13,588 nt of DNA, taken from the NCBI GenBank assembly GCA_027405735.1, contig JAPEHQ010000050.1, forward strand, positions 1 to 13,588, in the 5' to 3' direction. The position numbers and the translations under genes are program-made. Source of the stretch: Mucor racemosus. Lineage: Eukaryota > Mucoromycota > Mucoromycetes > Mucorales > Mucoraceae. The first letter of the stretch is position 1. Every line of letters starts with the position of its first letter. This document shows, one piece after another, positions 1 to 9,401 of the stretch. The notes below the pieces were generated by a model. That model saw only the letters and a list, made by a program, of their open reading frames with translations, was not told where the DNA came from and searched no databases.

Positions 1-1746
1 AATCATGAATGTTGGTAAGGATAAAATGAGTCACCAAAATTGTCCGCTAAAAAGTCTGAATTTTCAGACCGCAGATGGTTAATATAGAAAAGTAAAAGAA
101 AAAACCATTTTTATTTAAAACTTAGATATATACCATATTATAAGAGACTTAGTCGTTCATCTTGCTATGCTCAATTACAGCGTCGTTCTGTCGTTCTACG
201 GGCTTGCTTTTGCAATTTTTAATGAATGTACGATATGACAGACGGTTTTTCTAGTAGAAACTTTTATGTTTCTATGTTAACAGATATTGCTTATTTTGTT
301 TAGTTTATGGTTCAGACGATGTAATGCTGCTTTTACGTTGGCTAAAATGTGCAATGTAGCAGGGTTTTTAATTGCGCTAAATAATGTAAAGCCTAAAAAA
401 TCCTTTTCTACGTGTGTTGTTTCTCTCTTTTTGTTTTCATATTATCCCAAGATATATTTACCGTTTGCGAAGGCATATCAGACTGTTATATCAAAATCTA
501 GATATAGCGCTACAGTAGTTGTATTATCAGGATATTGTTATTATTGTTGCACCATTAATAACTATTGTATCACTTGGTAATCTCTTCTATATATAATCTC
601 ATCCTTTACATTGAATAAAACCCTCCTTTTCTCTTGTCTAATTCTTATTAGTTTTGGTAAAACACAGACTATTATCAAGCTGATATTCTTTTCATTTATC
701 TAAATACGCATGCTAACATAATAAGGGATTAATATTTTTAATATAGGTAGCAGTCTATATTAGAGACTGATATTTTCATTTAACCGCATTCTATGATCAA
801 ATATCATTATTTACTACTGTATCCTTGGACGTAGTATTTCTTAATTATCAGATCAAATCGAAGGCAATAATGATATTTATATCACTCAATGAAATGCTAG
901 AACTGGCTCCAAACCCAAAAAATATTCCAGGAAAGTGATAAAATTTAAATGATATAGAAACAAAAAAAATAATCTAATGTCTTATTTAATAACCATAGTT
1001 TTGATCGTAGCTACTGTATGCTTGAAAACATATCTTTTTACAGCTAACAATCGTAAACTAAAATAGTAATAAAATCTGACCATGAGCATAATAATGAGCT
1101 GATCGTATGGGCACAAATTGGTTTGTATATGAGATATGAGCATTGTACCGTTCTCAAAATTTCGTTGCGTTTTTTTACTGAATGGTTTTTAAATTACATT
1201 TTCTTTTATTAATATAGATTATTATAGACAATACAATTCAACACATTCTTGATGTACTGTAGAGCAATACATGCAAGAGCCAATATATTTACGATTATCA
1301 TTATTCGTAAATATGTTTATAGTTATAATGTTTACAGTTTACAGCAACAATGGTTTTTGCTTGAGCATAAGCTTAAATAGCACTTGCTGCTTAAGTTTAT
1401 ATGCAAGCCAAATCTAAGATTATAAATGTTACTTTATCACTCATAAAAATTAGATAAATTAACCTTCTGTAAATTTATGCATAAATAAGGATAATGACTA
1501 ATGATATGCTTATGGGCAACTCTACTGTTATGCACACATGGATTAATGTCATGCACACGGACAGAATTTATAATTCTGCACATACAGGCTTTTCGTTATG
1601 CTCATATGCAGTTTTTTGTTATGCCCATATGCATCTTGTTATCTTTTTAGCCATTATTCAGTGGGCTCAACAACTCATCAGGCCATAGTGTGCAGCCCAC
1701 CTGGGCACAAAAGAATTATTTTGTGCAGCACAGGTCGGCCGTAGTG
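1..1746 (+). mobile_element. Repeat family copy 1 (CACTA-like right end), 5' end outside window
   Basis: This stretch is a diverged direct duplicate of 5786-7661: the first ~80 bases of each copy are nearly identical. It has three blocks. Block A (1-1069) and block C (1477-1746) are colinear with copy 2; block B (1070-1476) is inverted relative to copy 2. Similarity stops in both copies at exactly the same base, after CAGGTCGGCCGTAGTG (1731-1746), which argues for a defined element terminus. Read inward, that end is CACTACGGCCGACCTG, reminiscent of CACTA/EnSpm ends. Block C carries spaced TTATGCNCAT-type motifs (1505, 1528, 1596, 1619), like subterminal transposase-binding repeats. No coding sequence is conserved between the copies, so this looks non-autonomous or an internal remnant. 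Copy 1 has 186 bp (479-664) absent from copy 2. The left end is not visible and the superfamily is tentative. Confidence 0.7.
1070..1476 (-). repeat. Block B of copy 1, inverted relative to copy 2
   Basis: The reverse complement of this block matches 6659-7416 once the MITE in the latter is removed. For example, 1071-1080 (AAAATCTGAC) pairs with 7402-7411, and TTAACCTTCT near 1460 pairs with AGAAGGTTAA near 6665. The TATGC-type motifs here (1082-1091, 1105-1114, 1134-1143) point opposite to those of block C, whereas in copy 2 all motifs point the same way. I infer that this copy carries the derived orientation. Confidence 0.75.
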
Positions 1747-2911
1747 CTTTTATATATAAATCATTTAAATTTGTAATTTTATAGACTTTTTTTGAGTCCG
1801 GTTGTATCATCTTATACTTTTCAAGTTAAGTCCGTTATCAGGCTAATAATGTTGTAGGTTGTATTTATGTTTTAATTAAAATAAACCTTTGAATAATTAA
1901 TAGAAATACTGCCGAACGTTAAATTTTTTTGTGTGAAATTTCGATACCTGCATCTTATAGCTGCTTGGAATATTTAAACAACCGCGTCCGAGCTGTCCGG
2001 TAATTTTTTCTAGAGATTTAAAGCTTGGAAATATCATTAGATGGCCGCTTTCGGAGATTGTTCGGCTTTTTTGGATGTTTAGGATACTGACTAAATATTG
2101 AGCTGTACTATGTAATATGTAATACTAATAATGAGCCCAAAAGGTATGGTTCATCGTAAGTTCTTAATAGGTTATCTGGACATGATTATTAGAGTTAGAA
2201 ACTGTAAGCAATGATGCATATCAACTTTATTTCAATTATGGAATAAGGTGGAGTGATTATATTATATATTATATTTAGTCCCATAATATAAGATAATGTG
2301 ATATTATTTAAGCTGAACCAATGTAAATCTTTACCTGCAATTTACATAGGTTTTTTCTGTTATAAAGAATATTCTCCCATTTTGTTATATCAAAAGATAC
2401 TAATATAAAAATACTCTGCTAAAAGATACATTTTATTAATTCACTGATGCTTCGTATTTATATGTTTTATAAATGGTTATACGATTATAAATATTATTAA
2501 TGAATTGCCGGGTATTGAGGTACTTGATATGATTTGTTCCCAAATTATATACAATGGAATTTGTGGAATTGGGAAACTGTGATTGTATCATTTGAATAAG
2601 ATGTAGGATTGCTTATGTTTCATTGCTACGAATTGTTTCTGAATGTTCCTGATAGTCGCTGTTAATGCTAGTGGTTATGTATGACATTTAGTATGAGTTA
2701 CTAAATGCCATGCCATGTTGGATTTCAATAGTTGTTCCTGGATTTCTACATCTGGGTAAACTTCTGATATATCACATTTAATCAATCATCAAATAATATT
2801 CTATCTACTTAACTTTGCCTCCTCCTTGTCGGAACTGGTTCTGGTCAATCTATTCCCATAAAAACTCATACAACTGATCTTCCAACTTATAAAATTAAAA
2901 TTTAACTATCG
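1747..2911. other. Intergenic AT-rich stretch, nothing recognised
   Basis: No ORF with plausible codon structure, no RNA gene and no clear repeat could be supported. A slightly GC-richer patch around 1905-2080 may be a decayed fragment, but I recognise nothing in it. Confidence 0.5.
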
Positions 2912-3015
2912 AATGTTATATCCTATATCCGCACTCCTAAAACATATAAATACTTAATATTTATACTCATAGTTTGATATCTTCGTTCTTTTTTCCTTAT
3001 ACATATACTTAAATA
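2912..3015 (+). repeat. Repeat segment X (undisturbed copy)
   Basis: The reverse complement of this segment matches the DNA on both sides of the Tc1/mariner element: 7662-7707 on its left and 9346-9401 on its right. Here the sequence CTCATAGTTTGATATC is continuous where the other copy is interrupted by the transposon, so it acts as the empty site. The remainder of this locus (3016-3363) has no visible counterpart in the other copy. Confidence 0.75.
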
Positions 3016-3363
3016 GATATATCTAGTTCTAATTGTATTTTAGCTGGTTATCATAAGTATACATATAAACATTGGAAGAGTGACCATTGGCAAAAATACG
3101 AATCATATACTATGTTGTATGCCACTAAGTACCATATGTTATTATCTTCTACAGTATCAATACATCGTACTACAATCTATTAACTACGTCATGAATTGAA
3201 ATGCAAAGTCTTGATATCGGATATAAGAAACTCCTAGCGTATCAAGTTTAATCTAGTAACTACCAAAAACGCTTGGACTTCAATTATAACACCATATTAT
3301 TTCATCCCAACGGTTAATCAATCAAGTAGCTATCGAATCAACATCCAAGCACATTTAGTGCAG

Positions 3364-3509
3364 CATTAAACAAGGCAACTCACAAGCTCTGCAAGCACGG
3401 TTAAATTATGATTGATCCATTTAAATTCATAGATTACTATCAAACAGATCTAATGGTTCAATAGTGCCTTAAATTACATCTCAGGATCTCAATGTCAAAT
3501 CAATATAAT
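3364..3509 (+). repeat. Repeat segment Y, copy 1
   Basis: A direct duplicate of 9402-9556, starting at CATTAAA and containing a shared stretch from CAAGGCAACTCA to GCTCTGCAAGCAC. Differences are scattered substitutions and small indels. It lies about 350 bp after X here but directly abuts inverted X in the other locus. Non-coding; family unknown. Confidence 0.75.
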
Positions 3510-5785
3510 AGGCCAGGCAGTGGAATTACATACTAAAAACGCTTGATAATAATAAAACAACCTAATTTCCAAGTGTCGCTCATATTGTAAAATATGATGA
3601 TGCCACTTGAAATGTGAACAACAATAATAAACAAACGTTTCAATTAAACACAATAACAAACGCATGCTAAAAATATGAAATACCTTTTTGAACCATACAT
3701 GTCGTGTAGACGATAGTACCCTTTGTGGAATATGTACATATTTATCCACTATATTGATCTCCATTTCATCTGATTCTCAATTAAAGTGCAGCTGGAATGA
3801 ATAGACATTATACTACTACATGATATATGCTGATTCATAATAATATAAATTTTCTACCAAGCTTCTATCCTAGCAACTTATAGTTAAAGGCCAATCAACA
3901 TAATGTGGATTTATTAATCACACCATTATGATCAAGGACCCATGAACTCGACGAATACATCGATTGGTTACTATCAAGATTTATGTCTTACAAGGGGTAT
4001 TATTGGCTATGTATGGACCTAGGAACGCTTACCTAATCTCTCTGATGAAAACTATATAAAGAGGACATTTATTTATTACAAAAGTCCTCAAGTAGAATTT
4101 AACTTGATAATAAAACTCTAATGTTATCTAGTCAAATTCCTATTGTTTTTTTATACTTTTTTTCCGTGAATATCTCTGGCTATTCCACACCCTTGATCAC
4201 AGTGCAATCAGTTACACAAATGACATACAATATATTATATCAAAACAGGATTCTATCCAGATCAATAATAATAATAAACAAAGATATCAATTTGGTCAAC
4301 TACTCATCTATATTGAAGTTGCACTATCAATATAAATAAAATTCAAGCATATAAAAATTACTCCTTAATTCGAGGTTACATAAAATAGATATAACAATAA
4401 TAAACAACCATTTTCCAAAAGGTCGATATTGTCAAATCTGACATCAATCACTTATGGCCAATGTTCTGCATGATTTACCCCTTAAAATATTAAATCAACA
4501 ACAATGCACTCAAAACTAGAATATTACTAAACATAAATCCATTTACAGTAAGTCTGATGGTATCCAAGTTTTCCAAATCAATATAAATACCCTCATACTT
4601 TTTCAATTATTTAACTCTTCAGAAATCTTTTGTAATAAAACACTTTAGCTGGTTATAATTGTATTTCAACCGCTTTTATTATTTATATTTTTTTTATTTT
4701 AGTAAACATCGTTATTTATTGAAATAATATAATTAATAACGAAAATAATTTGAATGGTTTGAAGCAGATGTGAGTTACTCTGATCTGACAAATTACCTCA
4801 TTGACGAGATATATCAATTTGAAATTTGGGGTTTGAGGTTTGAGGTTTGAGGTTTGAAAGAGTTCTGCCCATGTTCTTCTTTCGGAGACCAAATGGGAAC
4901 AACGACAACAACCTGTTTTGCAACTCTAAAAGCATTTATGCCTTTGTAAATTTCTGTTTGTAACACACCAAATCGACTGATTTAAAATTATTTTTCGGTT
5001 TTCTTCTCCACTCTTTCATCAGATCTTTTATTTATGATGTATAAAACTACAGCCAAAAGACCAATATTCTTTATAAACTGAAATCAAGTAGCAGGTGCAA
5101 GTACATGTTTTTCCTATTGTTTATTTGGAAATAAATTATTAATTGTTAATTTTAGAGCGCGATATAATATTATTTTTCTCGGACAAAAAAAGCATCCAAG
5201 ACTTGATCAGTTTGTTCCATCATCTACGTTATAATCAATGCTTTTTTGGTATAAATTCGATATATACCTGCAGAAAAATTGGTGATTATAAAAGTATGTA
5301 TAAATATTTACAGTAATAAGTCTGAATCAAGTGGATACAGCATCGTAAATTCTTGAAAAAGTTCTCAAGTATTATAAAATCTCTTATTTTTAAGACTTAC
5401 AGGGCTTATAGGCGGAATATTAATTTCGAAAATTATTCTTGTCCAGATCATCAATTTTGACATTTTTTAATTTTTTTTTCTGATTTTGCAAATCTAGAGT
5501 TAATTATACTACCAATTATAAAACAAAAAATATACACATATACAGAATTTAGCGCTCTATTTGCTCAATAAAAAATAACAAACATTTTTATTTTAAAATA
5601 TTATATGAAAATCCTTTAATCAAAAAACCGTTTTTGGGCCAAAAGTACAAATTTTCATTACTTAACATTTAATATTAAGCTTTTATAAAATCTGTATTAT
5701 TTATAGCTACAATTTTCTCTCACAATGTAGTATATTTAAACGTTGATTTTGGTATCAAAATTTGATTTTTCTATTTTTTGATAAA
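3510..5785. other. Intergenic AT-rich stretch, no gene recognised
   Basis: Strongly AT-rich with stop codons in all frames. The longest open stretches (minus strand 3495-3764, plus strand 4121-4339) have low-complexity composition and no recognisable motif. Phrases such as ACAATAATAAACAA recur near 3620 and 4390 and look like old diverged repeats. A small inverted repeat (GAGGAC 4061-4066, GTCCTC 4084-4089) and the GGTTTGA tandem array at 4830 are the only local structures I can name. The left end of repeat copy 2 may extend into the right part of this stretch. Confidence 0.45.
4830..4857 (+). repeat. Short tandem array (GGTTTGA)x4
   Basis: Four perfect head-to-tail copies of the 7-mer GGTTTGA, followed by a decayed edge. 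The unit is not a known telomere repeat of the fungi I recognise, and the array is too short to suggest a telomere remnant. It is most likely a minisatellite produced by slippage. Confidence 0.85.
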
Positions 5786-6848
5786 AATCATGAATGTTGG
5801 TAAGGATAAAATGAGTCACCAAAATTGTCCGCTACAAAGACTGAATTTTCAGACCGTACCTGGTTAAATATAAGAAAAATAAAAAAAGCGCATTTTTATT
5901 TAAAACTTTATACCATAGTATAAGAGACTTAGCCGTTCAATCTTGCTATGCTTAATTACGGCGTCGTTCTACGGGCTCGCTTTTGCAATTTTTTAATGAA
6001 TGTATGATATGGCAGATGGTTTTTCTGGTAGAAAAATGTATGTTTCTATGGTTATAGATATTATCTATTTGTTTAGTTTATGGTTCATGCGCAGTAATGT
6101 TGCTTTTACATTGGTTGAAATGTGCAATGTAGCAGGTTTTAAATGCGCTAAATAATGTAAAGCCTTGAAAATAATTCTTTTCTACGTGTGTTACTTCTCT
6201 CTTTTTTTTCATACTTCAAGGATATATTCACCGTTTGATAAGGCATACAGTATCAGACGATCAAGCTGGTATTCTTTTCTTTTATCTAAATACGCATTCT
6301 AACATAAGGGACTAATTTTTTCAATATACTAGGTAGCAGTCGTTATATTAGAGACTGATATTTTCATTTAATCGCATTTTAAAATCAAATATCATTATTT
6401 ACTACTGTATTATTGGATGTATTTCTTAATTATTAGATCAAATCGAAGGCAATAATGATATTTATATCTAATCAATGAAAAAGTAGAACTAGTTACAAAC
6501 CCACAAAATGTTCCAGAAAAGTGATAAAATTTTAAATGATATAGAAACAAAAAAAAGAATAATCTAATGTCTTGCTTAATAACCATAGTTATGATCGCAG
6601 CTATACTTGAAAGCAAACCTTTTTACATACAGCTGATAATCGTAAACTAAAACAGTAAGTTTAAAGAAGGTTAATTTGTTTAAATTTTATGTGTGATAAA
6701 GCAACATCTATAATCTTAGATTTGGATTGCATATAAATTTAAGCAGTAAGTTTTATTTAAGCTTATGCTCGAGCAAAAACTATTGTTGCTGTAAATATTA
6801 TAGCTATAAACATATTTACAAATGATGATAATCATAAATATATTGGCT

Positions 6849-6856
6849 GTTGCATG
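6849..6856. repeat. Left 8-bp target-site duplication of the MITE
   Basis: GTTGCATG directly precedes the TAGG end and is repeated exactly after the other end. The uninterrupted repeat copy has a single CTTGCATG at this point. Confidence 0.88.
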
Positions 6857-7219
6857 TAGGAATGGGCTTCGATTCGAGTTTGAATCGAGTTTTAACGGAA
6901 ACGGCCATTCGATTCGAGTTGGAAAACGGCCCGTTCTTTTGTAACCCAGATAAAAAACGGGGTGGGAGCAAGTATTGGTTTGCCTTAAGGAGGCTGTTAA
7001 TAGCAACCTTGTCAAGTTAATATGGGATTATGAATTGATAATAGCATATTTGACAGTTTCACAACTTGAAGTATTTTTTCAATCCTGTTTTCGAGCTTAG
7101 CTAACAAAAAAAGAAAAGAAGAAACTCGAATACCTTCATTCGAGTTTGCATAAAAAACGGCCCGTTAAAGCAGTCAAACTCGGTTAACCGTAATACGATG
7201 CGTTGTTTGTGAAATCCTA
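6857..7219. mobile_element. hAT-type MITE, 363 bp
   Basis: This 363-bp insertion is absent from the corresponding site of repeat copy 1 (around 1268-1276, inverse orientation). It is flanked by a perfect 8-bp duplication, GTTGCATG, at 6849-6856 and 7220-7227, the target-site length of hAT transposons. The ends are TAGGAATGGGC and, inverted, TAGGATTTCAC: short, imperfect terminal repeats starting TAGG, typical of hAT elements. Subterminal motifs recur: ATTCGAGTT near 6870, 6912 and 7139, and AACGGCCCGTT at 6925-6935 and 7156-7166. There is no transposase; an open minus-strand stretch across part of it spans the element junction and has no domain. It is therefore non-autonomous and would need an hAT transposase elsewhere in the genome. 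Confidence 0.88.
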
Positions 7220-7227
7220 GTTGCATG
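7220..7227. repeat. Right 8-bp target-site duplication of the MITE
   Basis: Exact repeat of GTTGCATG at 6849-6856, directly following CCTA, the right end of the element. Confidence 0.88.
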
Positions 7228-7661
7228 TATTACTCTATATCAACAATGTATTGAATTGTATTGTCTATAATCTATATTAATAAAAACAAATGTAATTTAA
7301 AAACCCATTCCTGTAAAAAAAATGCAATGGAATTTTGAGAACGGCACGATACTCATATGTAAATCAATTTGTGCTCATACGATCAGCTCATTATGCTCAT
7401 GGTCAGATTTTATTATCATGCACAGATAGGGAGGATAATTATATGCTTATGGGCAATTCTATTATTATGCACATGAACAGAATTTATAATTATGCACATA
7501 CAAGCTTAGCGTTGTACTCGTGTGCAGTTTCTTTTGTTGTGCCCATGTGCATCATGTTATCTTTTTAGCCATATTCAGTGGGCACAACAGCTCAAGCTAT
7601 AGTGTGCAGCTTACCTGGGCACAACAAAATTATCTTGTGAAGTGACAGGTCGGCCGTAGTG

Positions 7662-7707
7662 AATTTAAGTATTTTTATAAGGAAAAAAGGATGAAGATGT
7701 CAAACTA
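7662..7707 (-). repeat. Repeat segment X, left half, split by the Tc1 element
   Basis: Matches the reverse complement of about 2970-3015. For example, TATAAGGAAAAAAG here pairs with CTTTTTTCCTTATA near 2990. It starts right at the end of repeat copy 2 and stops at the TA (7706-7707) duplicated by the transposon insertion. Confidence 0.75.
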
Positions 7708-7920
7708 CAGTGAGTTCCAAAACCCTTTCAATGTTTTGAAATTTTGAATGAAACTAGCCATATCTTTCGCAATTTCAATCGGAAATACTTTAAATTTCTA
7801 TTATAAGTAATGTGAAATATTTCCAATAATTTGCAAAAAGTCCGACCTAATTATTTAAAGTTCCGCAAAAAATATGTCAATTCAAAAACGGGTACATCAT
7901 TGAAAGGGTTTTGGAAGCAT
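7708..7920 (+). repeat. Left terminal inverted repeat of the Tc1 element (213 bp)
   Basis: Matches the inverse of 9133-9345 with three substitutions and no gaps. The 19-bp motif TTCCAAAACCCTTTCAATG lies near its outer end (7715-7733) and again, inverted, at its inner end (7898-7916), so the TIR is itself bounded by an inverted repeat. These are plausible outer and inner transposase-binding sites. Confidence 0.95.
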
Positions 7921-7953
7921 TATCAAAAAAAATTGGAGTTTATTTAAACGCAG

Positions 7954-8985
7954 TTAATAATCAATGCCGTAACCCTTTGCTTTGATGCAAGCTTTCAAAC
8001 GATTAGGCATACTCGAAATAACCCTTTGGTATTCCTCAACTGGTATTTTTTCTTACCAAATCTCTTGTGTTCTCTTCCAAATGTCATTCATGCCTTCTGG
8101 AGGTGTATCATATTCATTTAAACGGATTTTCAATAACCTACACATATTTTCAATGGAATTGAGGTCTGTGGATTGTGCTGGCCATGACATTACTCTATAT
8201 TCTTTTGTTTCGAAGTGTTTTTTCATTAATTTCGAGGTGTGTTTGGAATCATTGTCTTGCTGAAGAATGACTTGATTACGACGTAACTTCAATTTTTGGC
8301 ACATATCGTCAATGGATTTCTCCAAATCGTCATCAACAATAGTTTTGTATAGTTCAGAGTTCATATTACCTTCGATCTTGCACAACCAGCCAACACCAGA
8401 CCAAGAAATAGTGTTCCAAATCATGATGCGATCATCTCTATGTTTTCTTGTTTTTTGGTATGCCTAGGTTTTATCTCCTCGTTGTCTTTTTTCCAGCACC
8501 AAATACAATCATCAGAGTTAAAACGGTTAATTCTAGCCTCATCGGTAAATATAACACGTTTCCAGTCCTCCAAAGTCCAATCAATTTTGTTTTTGCACCA
8601 GCGGAGGCAATCCTTCGCATTTTCATCACTAATTTCTGGCTATTTTATCTTAGGTAATGCGCCTAAACCATTATCCGGAAGAGTCCTACGTACAGTATTC
8701 GCACTGACATTAACGTGTAGATTACGACTAAACTCTTTTTTGGCTTGTACCGCATTATACAAGCCACCTTTGGTGATTTCATGGACACAATATCTCTTAT
8801 CCACAGTAGTCAGCTTAGATGGTTGGCCTCCTTTAAGTTTTTCTCGGTCAGGACAGGCCTTTTTTCCAATACGACGTACTGTGGCTTGACTAAACATCTA
8901 CACGACGAGCAATTTTCGAAACGGTATGGCCTGAATTTAACAGAGAGATAACATCATTACGTTTGGCATCTGATACAGTTTTCAT
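7954..8985 (-). pseudogene. Tc1-family DD34E transposase, disrupted
   Basis: This gene would cut and paste its own element by binding the terminal repeats and cleaving with a DDE nuclease. From ATG at 8985 the N-terminus reads as a helix-turn-helix (AKRNDVISLLNSGHTVSKIA, then SQATVRRIG). A second HTH follows in the GGQPSKLTTVDKRY to SANTVRRTL region. The catalytic domain shows VIFTDEARI (first Asp), ILQQDNDSKHTS (second Asp) and WPAQSTDLNSIEN (Glu), with 34 residues between the last two: DD34E. Full length would be about 343 residues, normal for the family. Disruptions are one extra T at 8892-8894 (plus-strand AAA), TAG at 8640-8642, a missing base around 8450-8456, and TAA at 8053-8055. The last leaves a C-terminal tail (IPVEEYQRVISSMPNRL) that still matches Tc1 ends and stops at 7954. 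The two stops look real; the frameshifts could be sequencing indels. Confidence 0.93.
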
Positions 8986-9132
8986 CTTGATGATTTTGCT
9001 TGAAACTACTAGTAAAAAAGGTAAGGTAAAAGTTGAAAAACATCTCATATATTTTCCGCATATTTCTCTGTTTTATAAGATATCCAGCGTTAATGTACAA
9101 GCTGTGGGCTACTAAATTGTAATTTTTATCCT

Positions 9133-9345
9133 ATGCTTCCAAAACCCTTTCAATGATGTACCCGTTTTTGAATTGACATATTTTTTGCGGAACTTTAAAT
9201 AATTAGGTCGGACTTTTTGCAAATTATTGGAAATATTTCACATTACTTATAATAAAAATTTAAAGTATCTCCGATTGAAATTGCGAAAGATATGGCTAGT
9301 CTCATTCAAAATTTCAAAACATTGAAAGGGTTTTGGAACTCACTG
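9133..9345 (-). repeat. Right terminal inverted repeat of the Tc1 element (213 bp)
   Basis: Inverse partner of 7708-7920. The 19-bp motif occurs at the inner end (9137-9155) and, inverted, at the outer end (9320-9338), giving four copies in the whole element. Confidence 0.95.
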
Positions 9346-9401
9346 TATGAGTATAAAGATCAGGTATTTATATGTTTTAGGAGCGAGGATATAGGGTATA
9401 A
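9346..9401 (-). repeat. Repeat segment X, right half, split by the Tc1 element
   Basis: Matches the reverse complement of about 2912-2972 (TATTTATATGTTTTAGGAG pairs with CTCCTAAAACATATAAATA). It begins at the TA of the transposon duplication and runs directly into segment Y through a shared CATT. Confidence 0.78.

Larger units (their letters stand above)
6659..7416 (+). repeat. Block B of copy 2, probable ancestral orientation
   Basis: Inverse of 1070-1476 with the hAT-type MITE (6857-7219) and its duplicated 8 bp inserted. Removing these leaves about 387 bp against 407 bp in copy 1. The junctions fall at AACAGTAA/GTTTAAAG on the left and ATTTTATTAT/CATGCAC on the right. No long inverted repeats flank the block; only AT-rich TAAT/ATTA triplets are shared. 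Confidence 0.75.
5786..7661 (+). mobile_element. Repeat family copy 2 (CACTA-like right end) carrying a MITE
   Basis: Direct duplicate of the window start: position 5786 aligns with position 1. Blocks are A (5786-6658), B in the opposite orientation to copy 1 (6659-7416), and C (7418-7661). The right end CAGGTCGGCCGTAGTG (7646-7661) is identical to copy 1, and the flanks differ immediately afterwards. TTATGCNCAT-like motifs at 7349, 7371, 7391, 7418, 7442, 7465, 7490 and 7537 all point the same way across the B/C boundary, as expected for an intact subterminal array. The right flank is repeat segment X in inverse orientation, so the element appears inserted in, or joined to, older repeat DNA. 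No CACTAC start is visible upstream, so the left terminus is lost, diverged or unlocated. No transposase-like coding is present. Confidence 0.7.
7708..9345 (-). mobile_element. Complete Tc1/mariner-superfamily transposon, 1,638 bp
   Basis: The element begins CAGTGAGTTCC and ends with its exact inverse GGAACTCACTG. It is flanked by the TA dinucleotides at 7706-7707 and 9346-9347, the universal Tc1/mariner target duplication. Terminal inverted repeats of 213 bp enclose one minus-strand transposase reading region of DD34E type. Total length and TIR length are typical for Tc1 elements with long IRs. Joining the flanks (CAAACTA|TGAGTATAAA) reproduces the uninterrupted segment X near 2960-2975, which confirms both boundaries. 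The transposase carries stops and frameshifts, so this copy is probably immobile by itself, but its ends look fresh and could be mobilised in trans. Confidence 0.95.

Noticed and set aside
287..580. Plus-strand open frame of 97 codons in repeat copy 1
   Set aside because: The frame is not kept in repeat copy 2 and part of it lies in the 186-bp segment missing there. Composition is low-complexity with no motif.
1494..1688. Plus-strand open frame in block C, with a similar one at 7335-7568
   Set aside because: The Met/His-rich peptide merely reflects translation of the TTATGCNCAT motif array; starts, ends and alignment of the two frames differ.
1747..5785. Hidden tRNA, LTR or reverse-transcriptase remnant in the gene-poor stretch
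   Set aside because: No T-loop GGTTCGAATCC-like signature, no paired LTRs, and no RT, integrase or other conserved motif in any frame that I could read.
6716..7015. Minus-strand open frame of 99 codons
   Set aside because: It crosses the boundary between block B and the inserted MITE, so it is a chance frame without a domain.
8440..8951. Plus-strand open frames inside the Tc1 element (also 7982-8263)
   Set aside because: They are antisense shadows of the transposase, whose HTH and DDE motifs read on the minus strand.
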